Of a stretch of 64,000 nt of DNA, positions 44,541 to 54,100 are shown piece by piece. Position 1 is the first letter of the stretch, and each line of letters starts with the position of its first letter. The notes under the pieces were generated by a model that searched no databases, had not been told where the DNA came from, and saw nothing but the letters and a program-made list of their open reading frames with translations. The DNA is from Palaemon carinicauda. Taxonomy: Eukaryota; Arthropoda; Malacostraca; Decapoda; Palaemonidae. Where the stretch lies: contig NC_090751.1 in the NCBI RefSeq assembly GCF_036898095.1, positions 45,863,555 through 45,927,554 on the forward strand. The letters are read 5' to 3'. Made by a program: the position numbers and the translations under genes.

Positions 44541-45786
44541 GCAGAAGTTCGCCTCTCACGAAGGGACAAAGTTGACGCTAGTTGCTTTCCTCTGGCCCGC
44601 GAGAGAATAACTCACCGAGGTACTTCGATGGCTAGTAGACGTTCCCAGAACACTTCCCCTAAGGGTGGACCTGCTACGTCAGCCACGCGTAAAGAAGGTA
44701 CTCCAAGGCCTCCACGCTCTTCGTCTGACTGCCTTCAGACTATCGAAAGACTCTCGAGAGCTAGAGGTTTTTCGAAGGAGGCAACCAGAGCGTTTGCTAG
44801 AGCAAGGAGAACATCCACCCTTAGAGTCTACCAATCGAAGTGGGAAATCTTCCGAAACTGGTGCAAGTCAGTATCCGTATCCTCGACCAGTACCTCTGTA
44901 ACTCAATAGCTGACTTTCTCTTATATCTGAGGAAAGAACGATCTCTTTCAGCTCCCACTATCAAGGGTTACAGAAGCATGTTGGCATCAGTCTTCCGTCA
45001 CAGAGGCTTAGATCTTTCCAACAATAAAGATCTACAAGACCTCCTTAAGTCTTTTGAGACCACGAAGGAGCGTCGTTTGGTTACACCTGGTTGGAATTTA
45101 GACGTGGTTCTAAGATTCCTTATGTCAGACAGGTTCGAACCGCTTCAATCAGCCTCCCTGAAAGATCTCACCTTTAAGACACTTTTCCTGATATGCTTAA
45201 CCACAGCTAAAAGAGTCAGTGAGATTCATGCCTTCAGCAAGAACATCGGATTCTCATCCGAAACGGCTACATGTTCTACAACTTGGTTTTCTAGCCAAAC
45301 ACGAGCTGCCTTCTCGGCCTTGACCAATATCGTTCGATATTCCAAACTTATCGTATGGTTGGAAATGAACTAGAAAGAGTATTATGTCCTGTAAGAGCTC
45401 TTAAGTTCTATTTTAAAAACCTTTACGAGGCCCGTCTGAAGCTTTATGGTGTTCAGTTAAGAATCCATCTTTGCCTATGTCAGAGAATTCTTTATCCTAT
45501 TTTATCAGACTGTTATTACGAGAAGCTCATTCCCATCTGAATGAGGAAGACCAAGCTTGGCTGAAGGTAAGGACACACGAAGTTAGAGCTGTCGCAACTT
45601 CCGTGGCCTTTAAACAAAATAGATCTCTGCAAAGTATATTCGACGCAACCTATTGGAAAAGCAAATCAGTGTTCGCGTCTTTTATCTTAAGAATGTCCAG
45701 TCTCTTTACGAGAACTGCTACACTCTGGGACCATTCGTAGCAACGAGTGCAGTAGTGGTGAGGGCTCCACCACTACAATTCCCTAA
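44541..45786 (+). pseudogene. Element D tyrosine recombinase remnant
   Basis: RLSRARGFSKEATRAFARAR at about 44750 and TSTSVTQ at about 44900 are followed by a frameshift. The frame then reads IADFLLYLRKERSLSAPTIK, TTAKRVSEIHAFSKN (catalytic Arg present), RTHEVRAVATSVAFKQ (His and Arg present) and a shifted end around the tyrosine (SFILRMSS in place of SFYLKNVQ). Multiple 1-2 nt indels; inactive. Confidence 0.85.
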
Positions 45787-46191
45787 TTCCATAACCTTTT
45801 TAATCTTTCTCTTGAAATGTTTTATTAATATTTTTGGGTTGTCCGGAAGGCTAAGAAGCCTTTCGCATCCTACTTGATTTGGCGGGTGGTCAAAGTCATT
45901 TCTTGAGAAGCGCCTAGATTAGAGGTTTTGATGAGGACCTTTAGTATGGGTTGCAACCCTTCATACTTCAGCTCCTAGGAGTCGCTCAGCATCCTATGAG
46001 GATCGCGAGGCTCAGTAAGGAAGACGTACTTAAAAAGGCAGAGTAATTGTTCAAGTCGACTTCCTTACCAGGTACTTATTTATTTTATGCTTGTTATTTT
46101 GAATAACTGCTAAAATGAAATACGGAATACTTAGCTCATAATAATGTCAACATGTAATGCTGGTCTCTACCCACCCCCCTGGGTGTGAATC

Positions 46192-46283
46192 AGCTATATG
46201 ATCATCGGGTAAGTTTAATATTGAAAAATGTTATTTTCATTAGTAAAATAAATTTTTGAATATACTTACCCGATGATCATAAA
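46192..46283 (+). repeat. Element D internal complementary region
   Basis: Left-end complement (GATCATCGGGTAAGTTTAAT to TTGAAAAA) joined to right-end complement (TGTTATTTTCATTAG to ACCCGATGATCAT), giving the expected circle junction. Confidence 0.85.
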
Positions 46284-46530
46284 TTAAAGGACCCACCCTT
46301 CCTCCCCAATAGAGACCCAGTGGACAGAGGAGAAAATTGGTTCTATGTTGACATCGAGTACTTGAGTACCTACTTGACAGATGGCGCTGTTGATGTACAC
46401 CCCCACCTGTATAGCGATCGCTGGCGTATTCCGCCCGTAGGTTTTTTCTGTCGGGCAGCAGAGCTGACAGCTATATGATCATCGGGTAAGTATATTCAAA
46501 AATTTATTTTACTAATGAAAATAACATTTT

Positions 46531-47150
46531 TGTGTTGCTCAAGGTGTTGGTTCTGAGCTATTTAGAAGACCTCCACCTGGCTTGAAGGAAAGTCACATTC
46601 CTTGGGAGTTCTCCAGCAGTGACTAGGTCCATGAAAGTCATGCTCGAGTAAGACATCAATATCTCTGCCTTGGCACCAAACTGTAGAGAGAAAAGAACAG
46701 GAAATACAGCTTTGGAAGTGAATTATTGGTTTACATAAGATGCAGAGGTAGTAGGCAAGTTGTTGAAATCAATGTTGCAATAGTTGTGCATTCATTTTCT
46801 TGCAGAGCAGGGCTACCCTCCTTGGAATAGGATATATTTAAACTATGTCGAGATAAAAGTCATCTATGACTTTTATTGACTTGTAACTTTCAAAATTATC
46901 TGGTAATTTTTGATAAACTTTATGTAGCTGCTAAATACAAGATTTTCATATAGTCTACTGGTGAACCATAGTGAATCTGCACCATTCAAAATGTGCCATG
47001 TGGTTTGTCACACTATAAAAGCTCCTATCTTTGGCAATGTTTACATTTTAGTAGAAATCTAATGAGATAGGTGGTTTTCCATTTATTCCACTACACAGGG
47101 ATTAGATATTAAAATGTATGAAGTTGAGTGAATTCTGTTGAAATTAAGAA
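46531..47150. other. Spacer between elements D and E, nothing recognised
   Basis: Unique-looking sequence; no coding frame or repeat recognised. Confidence 0.5.
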
Positions 47151-47164
47151 ATGTTATTTTCATT

Positions 47165-47348
47165 AGTAAAATAAATTTTTGAATATACTTACCCGGTGAT
47201 CATGTAGCTGCAGCTCTGCTGCCCGACAGAAAAAACCTACGGGCGGAATACGCCAGCGATCGCTATACAGGTGGGGGTGTACATCAACAGCGCCATCTGT
47301 CGAGTAGGTACTCAAGTACTTCTTGTCAACACAGAACCAATTTTCTCC
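47165..47348 (-). repeat. Element E right inverted terminal repeat (plus-coordinate left)
   Basis: Inverse of about 53445-53612. Shares TGTCAACACAGAACCAATTT, AGCGATCGCT and the GTAGGTTTTTTCTGTCGGGC stretch (as its complement). A terminal extension reaches 47151. Confidence 0.9.
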
Positions 47349-47396
47349 TCGGTCCACTGGGTCTCTATTGGGGAGGAAGGGTGGGTCCTTTAATTC

Positions 47397-47484
47397 ATGA
47401 TCACCGGGTAAGTATATTCAAAAATTTATTTTACTAATGAAAATAACATTTTTCAATATTAATCTTACCCGGTGATCATGTAGC
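47397..47484 (-). repeat. Element E internal complementary region
   Basis: Reads ATGATCACCGGGTAAGTATA, then AATAACATTTTTCAATATTA, then CTTACCCGGTGATCATG. It is the joined form of the right end and left end, as in a circle. Confidence 0.88.
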
Positions 47485-47890
47485 TGATTCACACCCAGGG
47501 GGGTGGGTGGAGACCAGCATACATGTTAACATTAGAAGCTAAGTATTCCATATTTCATTTTAGCAGTTATTCAAAATAACAAACATAAAATTAATAAGTA
47601 CCTGGTAAGGAAGTCGACTTGAACAATTACTCTGCCTTTTTAAGTACGTCTTCCTTACTGAGCCTCGCGATCCTCTTAGGATGCTGAGCGACTCCTAGGT
47701 GCTGAAGTATGAAGGGCTGCAACCCATACTAAAGGACCTCATCACAACCTCTAATCTAGGCGCTTCTCAAGAAAAGAATTTGACCACCCGCCAAATCAAC
47801 CAGGATGCGAAAGGCTTCTTAGCCTTCCGTACAACCCAAAAACAACAATAAAAACATTTCAAGAGAAAGATTAAAAAAAAGGTTATGGGA
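47485..47890 (-). other. Element E 3' untranslated region
   Basis: About 400 bp between the recombinase stop and the internal complementary region, conserved in B, C and D (CACCCAGGGGGGTGGGTGGA, AAGTCGACTTGAACAATTAC). No frame. Confidence 0.7.
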
Positions 47891-50539
47891 TTATGGGAAT
47901 GTAGTGGTTGAGCCCTCACCTACTACTGCACTCGCTGCTACGAATGGTCCCAGGGTGTAGCAGTTCTCGTAAAGAGACTGGACATCTTTAAGGTAAAATG
48001 ATGCGAACACTGACTTGCTTCTCCAATAGGTTGCATCCATTACACTCTGCAGAGATCTGTTTTGTTTGAAGGCCACTGAAGTTGCGACAGCTCTAACTTC
48101 ATGTGTCCTTACCTTCAGCAAAGCATGGTCTTCCTCATTCAGATGAGAATGAGCTTCTCTAATCAAAAGTCTGATGTAATAAGAAACTGCGTTCTTCGAC
48201 ATCGGTAAAGCAGGTTTCTTAATAGAGCACCATAAAGCTTCTGATTGTCCTCGTAATGGCTTCGTACGTCTTAAATAGTACTTAAGAGCTCTTACTGGGC
48301 ATAGTACTCTCTCTTGTTCGTTTCCAACCAAACTGGACAGACTTGGAATCTCGAACGATTTGGGCCAAGGACGAGAAGGGAGTTCGTTTTTAGCTAAAAA
48401 ACCAAGCTGTAAGGAACATGTAGCCGTTTCAGATGTAAATCCTATGTTCCTGCTGAAGGCGTGTATCTCACTGACTCTTTTAGCTGTTGCTAAGCAGACG
48501 AGGAAAAGAGTCTTCAAAGTGAGATCTTTAAAAGAGGCTGATTGAAGCGGTTCGAACCTTGCTGACATCAGGAACCTTAAAACCACGTCTAAGTTCCAAC
48601 CTGGTGTGGCTAACCGACGCTCCTTCGAGGTCTCAAAAGACTTAAGGAGGTCCTGTAGATCTTTGTTGTTGGAAAGATCTAAGCCTCTGTGGCGGAAGAC
48701 TGCTGCCAACATGCTTCTGTAACCTTTGATCGTAGGAGCTGAAAGGGATCTTACCTTCCTTAGGTGTAAAAGGAAGTCAGCTATCTGAGTTACAGAGGTA
48801 CTGGTTGAGGATACTGAATTCGCCTTGCACCAGCTTCGGAAGACTTCCCATTTTGACTGGTAGACCTTGAGAGTGGATGTCCTCCTTGCTCTGGCAATCG
48901 CTCTGGCTGCCTCCTTCGAAAAGCCTCTAGCTCTTGAGAGTCTTTCGATAGTCTGAAGGCAGTCAGACGAAGAGCGTGGAGGCTTGGGTGTACCTTCTTT
49001 ACATGCGGCTGACGCAGAAGGTCCACTCTTAGAGGAAGAGTCCTGGGAACGTCCACTAGCCATTGCAGTACCTCGGTGAACCATTCTCTCGCGGGCCAGA
49101 GGGGAGCAACCAACGTCAACCTTGTCCCTTCGTGAGAGGCGAACTTCTGCAGTACCTTGTTGACAATCTTGAACGGGGGGAACGCATAAAGGTCTAGATG
49201 GGACCAATCCAGAAGAAAGGCATCTATGTGAACTGCTGCTGGGTCCGGAATCGGTGAGCAATAATTTGGGAGCCTCCTGGTCATCGAGGTAGCGAACAGA
49301 TCTATGGTGGGCTGACCCCACAAGGCCCATAGTCTGTTGCAAACATTCTTGTGAAGGGTCCATTCTGTTGGGATGATCTGACCCTTCCGGCTGAGGCGGT
49401 CTGCCATGACATTCATGTCGCCTTGAATGAACCTCGTTACTAGAGATATGTTTCGATCTCTTGACCAGGTGAGGAGGTCCCTTGCGATCTCGAACAACGT
49501 CATCGAATGAGTCCCTCCTTGCTTGGAGATGTACGCCAAGGCTGTGGTGTTGTCGGAGTTCACTTCCACCACCTTGCCTAGAAGGAGGGACTTGAAGCTT
49601 CTCAAGGCCAGATGAACTGCCAGTAGCTCCTTGCAGTTGATGTGCAGTGCTCTTTGATCCGAATTCCACGAGCCCGAGTATTCCCGACCGTCCAGTGTCG
49701 CACCCCAGCCCGTGTCCGATGCGTCCGAGAAGAGAAGGTGGTCGGGGGTCTGAACAGCCAGTGGTAGACCTTCCCTGAGCAGAATGTTGTTCTTCCACCA
49801 AGTCAGTGCAGACTTCATCTTCTCGGAGATAGGAACTGAGACTGCTTCTAGCGTCATGTCCTTTCTCCAGTGAGCAGCTAGGTGATACTGAAGGGGTCGG
49901 AGGTGGAGTCTCCCTAACGCGATGAACTGGTCCAGCGATGAAAGCGTCCCTATCAGACTCATCCACTGTCTGACTGAACATCGGTTCTTCTTCAGCATGC
50001 TCTGGATGCATTCTTGGGCTTGACTGATTCTGGGGGCCGACGGAAAAGCCCGAAAAGCTTGACTCTGAATCTCCATACCTAGATATACTATAGTTTGGGA
50101 TGGGACGAGTTGGGACTTTTCCATATTGACCAGGAGACCCAATTCCTTGGTCAGATCCAGAGTCCATTTTAGATTCTCCAGACAGCGACGACTTGACGCA
50201 GCTCTTAAAAGCCAGTCGTCCAAATAGAGGGAGGCTCTGATGTCTGCTAAATGCAGGAATTTGGCAATATTCCTCATCAGTTTGGTAAACACTAGAGGGG
50301 CCGTGCTTAGGCCAAAGCACAGGGCTTGGAACTGGTAAACCACCTTCCCAAAAACGAACCTTAGAAAAGGTTGGGAATCTGGGTGGATGGGGACGTGAAA
50401 GTACGCGTCCTTTAGGTCTAACGAGACCATCCAGTCTTCCTTCCTGACCGATGCTAGAACCGACTTCGTCGTCTCCATGGTGAACGTCTGCTTGGTGACA
50501 AAGACATTTAGAGCACTGACGTCTAGCACCGGTCTCCAC
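47891..50539 (-). CDS. Element E tyrosine recombinase (ORF3), intact
   Basis: 882 codons without interruption. The first about 580 overlap ORF2 in another frame and are Ser/Arg/Pro-rich, so the true start may lie much further in. The recognisable recombinase begins around residue 525 (TIERLSRARGFSKEAARAIA). A core-binding region with IADFLLHLRKVRSLSAPTIK follows. The catalytic domain has Arg688 (TAKRVSE), His813 and Arg816 (THEVRAV) and the nucleophile Tyr849 (ASFYLKDV), the complete R-H-R-Y set. It is expected to join circular cDNA to a target without duplicating it. The protein ends VVGEGSTTTFP. Copies B, C and D carry frameshifts in this gene, so E may be the local source of activity. Confidence 0.9.
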   Translation of the reverse strand: METGARRQCSKCLCHQADVHHGDDEVGSSIGQEGRLDGLVRPKGRVLSRPHPPRFPTFSKVRFWEGGLPVPSPVLWPKHGPSSVYQTDEEYCQIPAFSRHQSLPLFGRLAFKSCVKSSLSGESKMDSGSDQGIGSPGQYGKVPTRPIPNYSISRYGDSESSFSGFSVGPQNQSSPRMHPEHAEEEPMFSQTVDESDRDAFIAGPVHRVRETPPPTPSVSPSCSLEKGHDARSSLSSYLREDEVCTDLVEEQHSAQGRSTTGCSDPRPPSLLGRIGHGLGCDTGRSGILGLVEFGSKSTAHQLQGATGSSSGLEKLQVPPSRQGGGSELRQHHSLGVHLQARRDSFDDVVRDRKGPPHLVKRSKHISSNEVHSRRHECHGRPPQPEGSDHPNRMDPSQECLQQTMGLVGSAHHRSVRYLDDQEAPKLLLTDSGPSSSSHRCLSSGLVPSRPLCVPPVQDCQQGTAEVRLSRRDKVDVGCSPLARERMVHRGTAMASGRSQDSSSKSGPSASAACKEGTPKPPRSSSDCLQTIERLSRARGFSKEAARAIARARRTSTLKVYQSKWEVFRSWCKANSVSSTSTSVTQIADFLLHLRKVRSLSAPTIKGYRSMLAAVFRHRGLDLSNNKDLQDLLKSFETSKERRLATPGWNLDVVLRFLMSARFEPLQSASFKDLTLKTLFLVCLATAKRVSEIHAFSRNIGFTSETATCSLQLGFLAKNELPSRPWPKSFEIPSLSSLVGNEQERVLCPVRALKYYLRRTKPLRGQSEALWCSIKKPALPMSKNAVSYYIRLLIREAHSHLNEEDHALLKVRTHEVRAVATSVAFKQNRSLQSVMDATYWRSKSVFASFYLKDVQSLYENCYTLGPFVAASAVVGEGSTTTFP

Positions 50540-51039
50540 CCTCCTGTCTTCTTCGACACTAAGAAGAGACGGTTGTAGAAGCCCGGGGATTGATGGTCCC
50601 GGACTATGACTACCGCTCCCTTTTGTAGCAAGAGAGACCCCTCTTGCTGTAAAGCTAGCCTCTTGTCCTCCTCTCTGTACCTGGGAGAGAGGTCGATGGG
50701 AGTTGTTGCTAGAGGGGGCTTGCGCAATAAAGGAATCCTGTACCCCTCTCTGAGTAACTTCACAGACTGTGCGTCTGCACCCCTGTTCTCCCAGGCCTGC
50801 CAGTAGTACTTGAGCCTGGCTCCCACTGCTGTCTGAAGAAGGTGGCAGTCAGACTCTGCCTTTTGAGGACTTGGAACCCTTCTTCTTGTTGCCACGTTGA
50901 CTAACGGCACGAGTACCTCCTCTGCTGGAGGTTCTGCCACGAAAGGGCGGAATGAACCTAGACGCTGGTGTGTCCATCCTAGGTCTAGGCACGGAAGGTA
51001 AAGCTGTGACTTTACGTGCGGATGACGCCACCAGGTCAT
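48790..51039 (-). CDS. Element E reverse transcriptase / RNase H / MT-like protein (ORF2), intact
   Basis: 749 codons. The reverse transcriptase has GGWRPVLDVSALN, SLDLKDAYFHVP (Asp208), CFGLSTAPLVF and YLDD at residues 273-276. RNase H carries Asp439 (FSDASDTGWGATL), Glu471 (CKELLAV), Asp496 (NSDNTTALAYI) and Asp547 (NVMADRLSR). The C-terminal region, from residue about 576 (QPTIDLFATS), includes LYAFPPFKIV and LTLVAPLWPAREWF, the domain called methyltransferase-like in DIRS elements. The reading frame begins inside the 3' end of gag (191-base overlap), so the exact start and expression mode are unknown. It converts element RNA into DNA. No lesions seen. Confidence 0.93.
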   Translation of the reverse strand: MTWWRHPHVKSQLYLPCLDLGWTHQRLGSFRPFVAEPPAEEVLVPLVNVATRRRVPSPQKAESDCHLLQTAVGARLKYYWQAWENRGADAQSVKLLREGYRIPLLRKPPLATTPIDLSPRYREEDKRLALQQEGSLLLQKGAVVIVRDHQSPGFYNRLFLVSKKTGGWRPVLDVSALNVFVTKQTFTMETTKSVLASVRKEDWMVSLDLKDAYFHVPIHPDSQPFLRFVFGKVVYQFQALCFGLSTAPLVFTKLMRNIAKFLHLADIRASLYLDDWLLRAASSRRCLENLKWTLDLTKELGLLVNMEKSQLVPSQTIVYLGMEIQSQAFRAFPSAPRISQAQECIQSMLKKNRCSVRQWMSLIGTLSSLDQFIALGRLHLRPLQYHLAAHWRKDMTLEAVSVPISEKMKSALTWWKNNILLREGLPLAVQTPDHLLFSDASDTGWGATLDGREYSGSWNSDQRALHINCKELLAVHLALRSFKSLLLGKVVEVNSDNTTALAYISKQGGTHSMTLFEIARDLLTWSRDRNISLVTRFIQGDMNVMADRLSRKGQIIPTEWTLHKNVCNRLWALWGQPTIDLFATSMTRRLPNYCSPIPDPAAVHIDAFLLDWSHLDLYAFPPFKIVNKVLQKFASHEGTRLTLVAPLWPAREWFTEVLQWLVDVPRTLPLRVDLLRQPHVKKVHPSLHALRLTAFRLSKDSQELEAFRRRQPERLPEQGGHPLSRSTSQNGKSSEAGARRIQYPQPVPL

Positions 51040-53241
51040 GAGTGTCTTTCTGGATCAACGAGGCGGCAATCCCCTTGATCAACTCTTCAGGAAAGAGACA
51101 CTTCGATAGCGGAGCAAACATCAGTTCTGACTTCTGACATGGGGTGACTCCCGCCGACAAGAAGGAGCAAAGGTGATCCCGCTTCTTGATAACTCCAGAC
51201 ACGAAAGAAGCCGCAAGCTCGCCAGACCCATCCCGTATGGCTTTGTCCATGCAGGACATGATGAGCATGGCAGATTCCTTATCCGAAGGGGAGGTCTTCC
51301 TGCTCAACGCTCCCAAACACCAGTCCAGGAAGTTAAAGATCTCGAACGCACGGAAAACTCCCTTCAAAAGATGGTCCATGTCCGAAGAAGTCCAGCAAAT
51401 CTTGGAGCGTCTCATAGCCAGTCTGCGGGGAGAGTCTACCAGACTTGAGAAGTCGCCCTGGGCAGAGGCAGGAACTCCCAAGCCGAGAACCTCTCCCGTG
51501 GCATACCAGACGCTAGATCTGGAAGCAAGCTTGGCCGGGGGAAACATGAAGGATGTCTTCCCAAGTTGCTTCTTGGCCTGCAACCACTCTCCCAGTACCC
51601 TTAAAGCTCTCTTGGACGAGCGAGCGAGTACGAGCTTCGTAAAGGCAGGAGCTGCTGACTGCATGCCTAAAGCGAACTCAGAGGGAGGTGAGCGTGGAGC
51701 TGCAGACACAAACTGGTCCGGATACAACTCCTTAAACAGGGCAAGGACTTTCCTAAAGTCTAAGGAGGGAGGCGTAGTCTTGGGTTCATCTATGTCGGAG
51801 TGTTGGTCGTCCAAATGCGCAGCTTCGTCGTCATCAGAGATTCCTTCATCCGAATGCTGAGGAGGAAGCGGCAAAGGAGGAGATAGAAGCTGAACGGCTG
51901 AATCCGGCAGCACGGGTGCATGCGTAGCTGCGCTGGATCCAACATCATGCCGCTGTTGGTCAGTCTGAGAGCTGGCAACAACCAAAGCGGAGTGGTGGTG
52001 CGTGGTGGGGACCACCGTGGGTTGCGGAGACTGACGCACCGCGTCAAAACACGGCAGCTTGACTCCACCTTCCTGCTGATGCGGTAGCTCACGCACGTCA
52101 ACGGAGGGTGCCGCACGTCGGCTAACGTCAACATGTGTCTGGCAGGGTCGACTGCGCATAGGTGGTGGAGCTCTCACAGCCGGAGTGTGGGAGCAGGCAG
52201 CCGCAGTGTCAGCTGGGCGCACAACCGTGGCAGGTTGTAGGCTAACGGGTGCAGCGTCAATCTTCTCAGCACGATACTCCTGCATGAAGGAAGCTAGCTG
52301 AGTCTGCATAGACTGCAGCAAAGACCACTAGGGTCTACAGCGGCTGGTGCGGCAACAGACGGAGTGATTGCCTGCTGCGGAACCACTCTACCTCTCTTGG
52401 GAGGTGTGCAGTCTTCGGAGGACTGCGGCGAGTCCGAACTGACCCAGTGGCTACAGCTGGGCCGTTGGACTCGCTCGGAAGGGACCTTGCGCTTGAGAGG
52501 TCGTGAGACCTTGGTCCAGCGTTTCTGTCGAGAAACTTCTTCCGCAGACGAGGAATGAATGGGCTCACTCGTCTGTTTGTGGGTGGGACGATCTCGGCAA
52601 GATACGTCCTCAACCACGGAGGGAACCTCTGTCCGCTGATCAAGGCCTGTCGAACCCTTTGGTCGTACGACATTGCTTCTCCCCTGGGCTTGGGAGCTTG
52701 CAAGAGGTCCCGGACTGGGAGGACGACAGGCACGAACAGACGCACCCTCATGCGTAACACTGACACTTTTCACTGCACTGACACTCACTTCACTTCCCAC
52801 TGCACTTTTACCTTTCAACTCCCTGACGTCAGCCATGAGTTGATTGCGGTCATTCGCCAATGACTCAACTCTCTCACCAAGAGCCTGAATGGCACGCATC
52901 ATATCCGCCATCGAAGGTTGATGAGAGCTAGTAGGAGGGTCGGGTGTAACCACTACAGGGGAAGGAATAGGTTGTGGGGCATGGGGAGAGGAAAAATCAA
53001 TAGAGCGAGACGAACTCCTCCTGATCCTATCCTTCTCTAGCCTACGTGCATACTTAAGGAATTCTTGAAAATCGAATTCCGAAAGCCCAGCGCATTCCTG
53101 ACATCGATCTTCCAATTGACAGGCTTTACCCCTACAATTGGAACAAACGGTGTGCGGATCGATAGAGGCCTTCGGAAGACGCCTAGAACAGTCCCTAGCG
53201 CTACACTTCCTGTACTTGGGGACTTGAGAAGGGTCAGACAT
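50849..53241 (-). pseudogene. Element E Gag (ORF1) with a single 1-nt deletion
   Basis: Starts MSDPSQVPKYRKCSARDCSR, followed by the cysteine/histidine cluster DPHTVCSNCRGKACQ...RCQEC. Codons run to about 52324, where GACCCTAGTGGTCTTTG replaces the GACCCTAAGTGGTCTTTG of element B. One lost base shifts the frame. The remainder is open from there to 50849, with LQSMQTQLASFMQEYRAEKI, a Pro/Ser-rich middle, the conserved block SLDFRKVLALFKELYPDQF...FNFLDWCLGAL and a basic RGRTSSRGGTRAVSQRGNKK end. The two parts have 797 codons' worth of sequence, close to the 811 of B. The A-run at the site makes an assembly error possible. Confidence 0.88.
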
Positions 53242-53444
53242 CTTGAATTAGTCAAAGGGGGGAAATCCAAAATCTATCCAAGTCGTCAACAAATAATCCA
53301 AAATCTAATCAATGAAAGTGAGAAAGTATTGAGGATAACTTCTGCACAGCGAAAGCTAATAACTAGAGAGAATACTTCACCAAATAACGTGAAAATCAAC
53401 TCCAGAAAACAACAGCGTATCAAGTAGGTCTTGCCGGTGGCACG

Positions 53445-53612
53445 ACAGAGAGAAAATTGGTTCTGTGTTGACAAGAAGTACTTGAGTACCTACTCGACAG
53501 ATGGCGCTGTTGATGTACACCCCCACCTGTATAGCGATCGCTGGCGTATTCCGCCCGTAGGTTTTTTCTGTCGGGCAGCAGAGCTGCAGCTACATGATCA
53601 CCGGGTAAGATT
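53445..53612 (+). repeat. Element E left inverted terminal repeat (plus-coordinate right)
   Basis: Counterpart of 47165-47348. Contains the AGCGATCGCT palindrome near 53535 and ends toward ATCACCGGGTAAGATTAA. Confidence 0.88.
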
Positions 53613-53665
53613 AATATTGAAAAATATTGATACACATATTACCATTATTTTTAATTTTTAATTAT

Positions 53666-53745
53666 ACAGATCTATTCATCTTGATCTAAATATGTGAAAG
53701 ATTTTAAACGTTCAAGCAACAACCTTTGCTTACCTGACCCAGCAG

Positions 53746-53823
<78 letters not shown>

Positions 53824-54100
53824 TCTAAATTCTCTCCTAACAATACCGCAAGATTAAAATGTCTAGAATGTCTCTCTATCCGAATACCATCTTATGACTT
53901 TCATCGAGGCTCAGCTGAAAACCTTTCCAAGCTTATATCACTTCGACCCGAACTATCTTCACCAGGATGTGCTAATGTTGATATCCTCAGTGGTGAAGGA
54001 TTTAATTTCTAATTTTACAGATCTATTCATCTTGATCTAAATATGTGAAAGATTTTAAACGTTCAAGCAACAACCTTTGCTTACCTGACCCAGCAGTCAT
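53666..54100. repeat. 83-bp direct repeat 352 bp apart, plus (AT)n tract
   Basis: ACAGATCTATTCATCTTGAT through GACCCAGCAGTCAT occurs at about 53666-53748 and again at 54018-54100, nearly identical. A pure (AT)n tract follows the first copy at 53747-53818. The pattern fits a recent tandem duplication of about 352 bp or an assembly duplication at the microsatellite. Confidence 0.85.

Larger units (their letters stand above)
40062..46530 (+). mobile_element. DIRS-type retrotransposon D (defective)
   Basis: The left end TTTTCAATATTAAACTTACC leads to an inverted repeat nearly identical to that of element E (CGACAGAAAAAACCTACGGG, AGCGATCGCT at 40145-40154). The right end is at about 46526-46530, and an internal complementary region lies at 46192-46283. 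The interior resembles C: the same replaced gag leader and the same extra gag segment. It has its own duplications and a different gag-to-RT deletion. Flanks differ from those of C, so it is an independent insertion. Confidence 0.9.
47151..53625 (-). mobile_element. DIRS-type retrotransposon E (nearly intact)
   Basis: A 6.5-kb element on the minus strand. In plus coordinates, its right end is at 47151 (ATGTTATTTTCATTAG) and its left end at 53625 (TTAATATTGAAAAAT). Inverted repeats are at 47165-47348 and about 53445-53612, with AGCGATCGCT at 47255-47264. The internal complementary region is at 47397-47484. Gag carries one 1-nt deletion; the RT/RNase H/MT frame (749 codons) and the recombinase frame (882 codons) are uninterrupted and hold all expected catalytic residues. 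It is the best candidate in the window for a recently active master copy. Confidence 0.93.
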
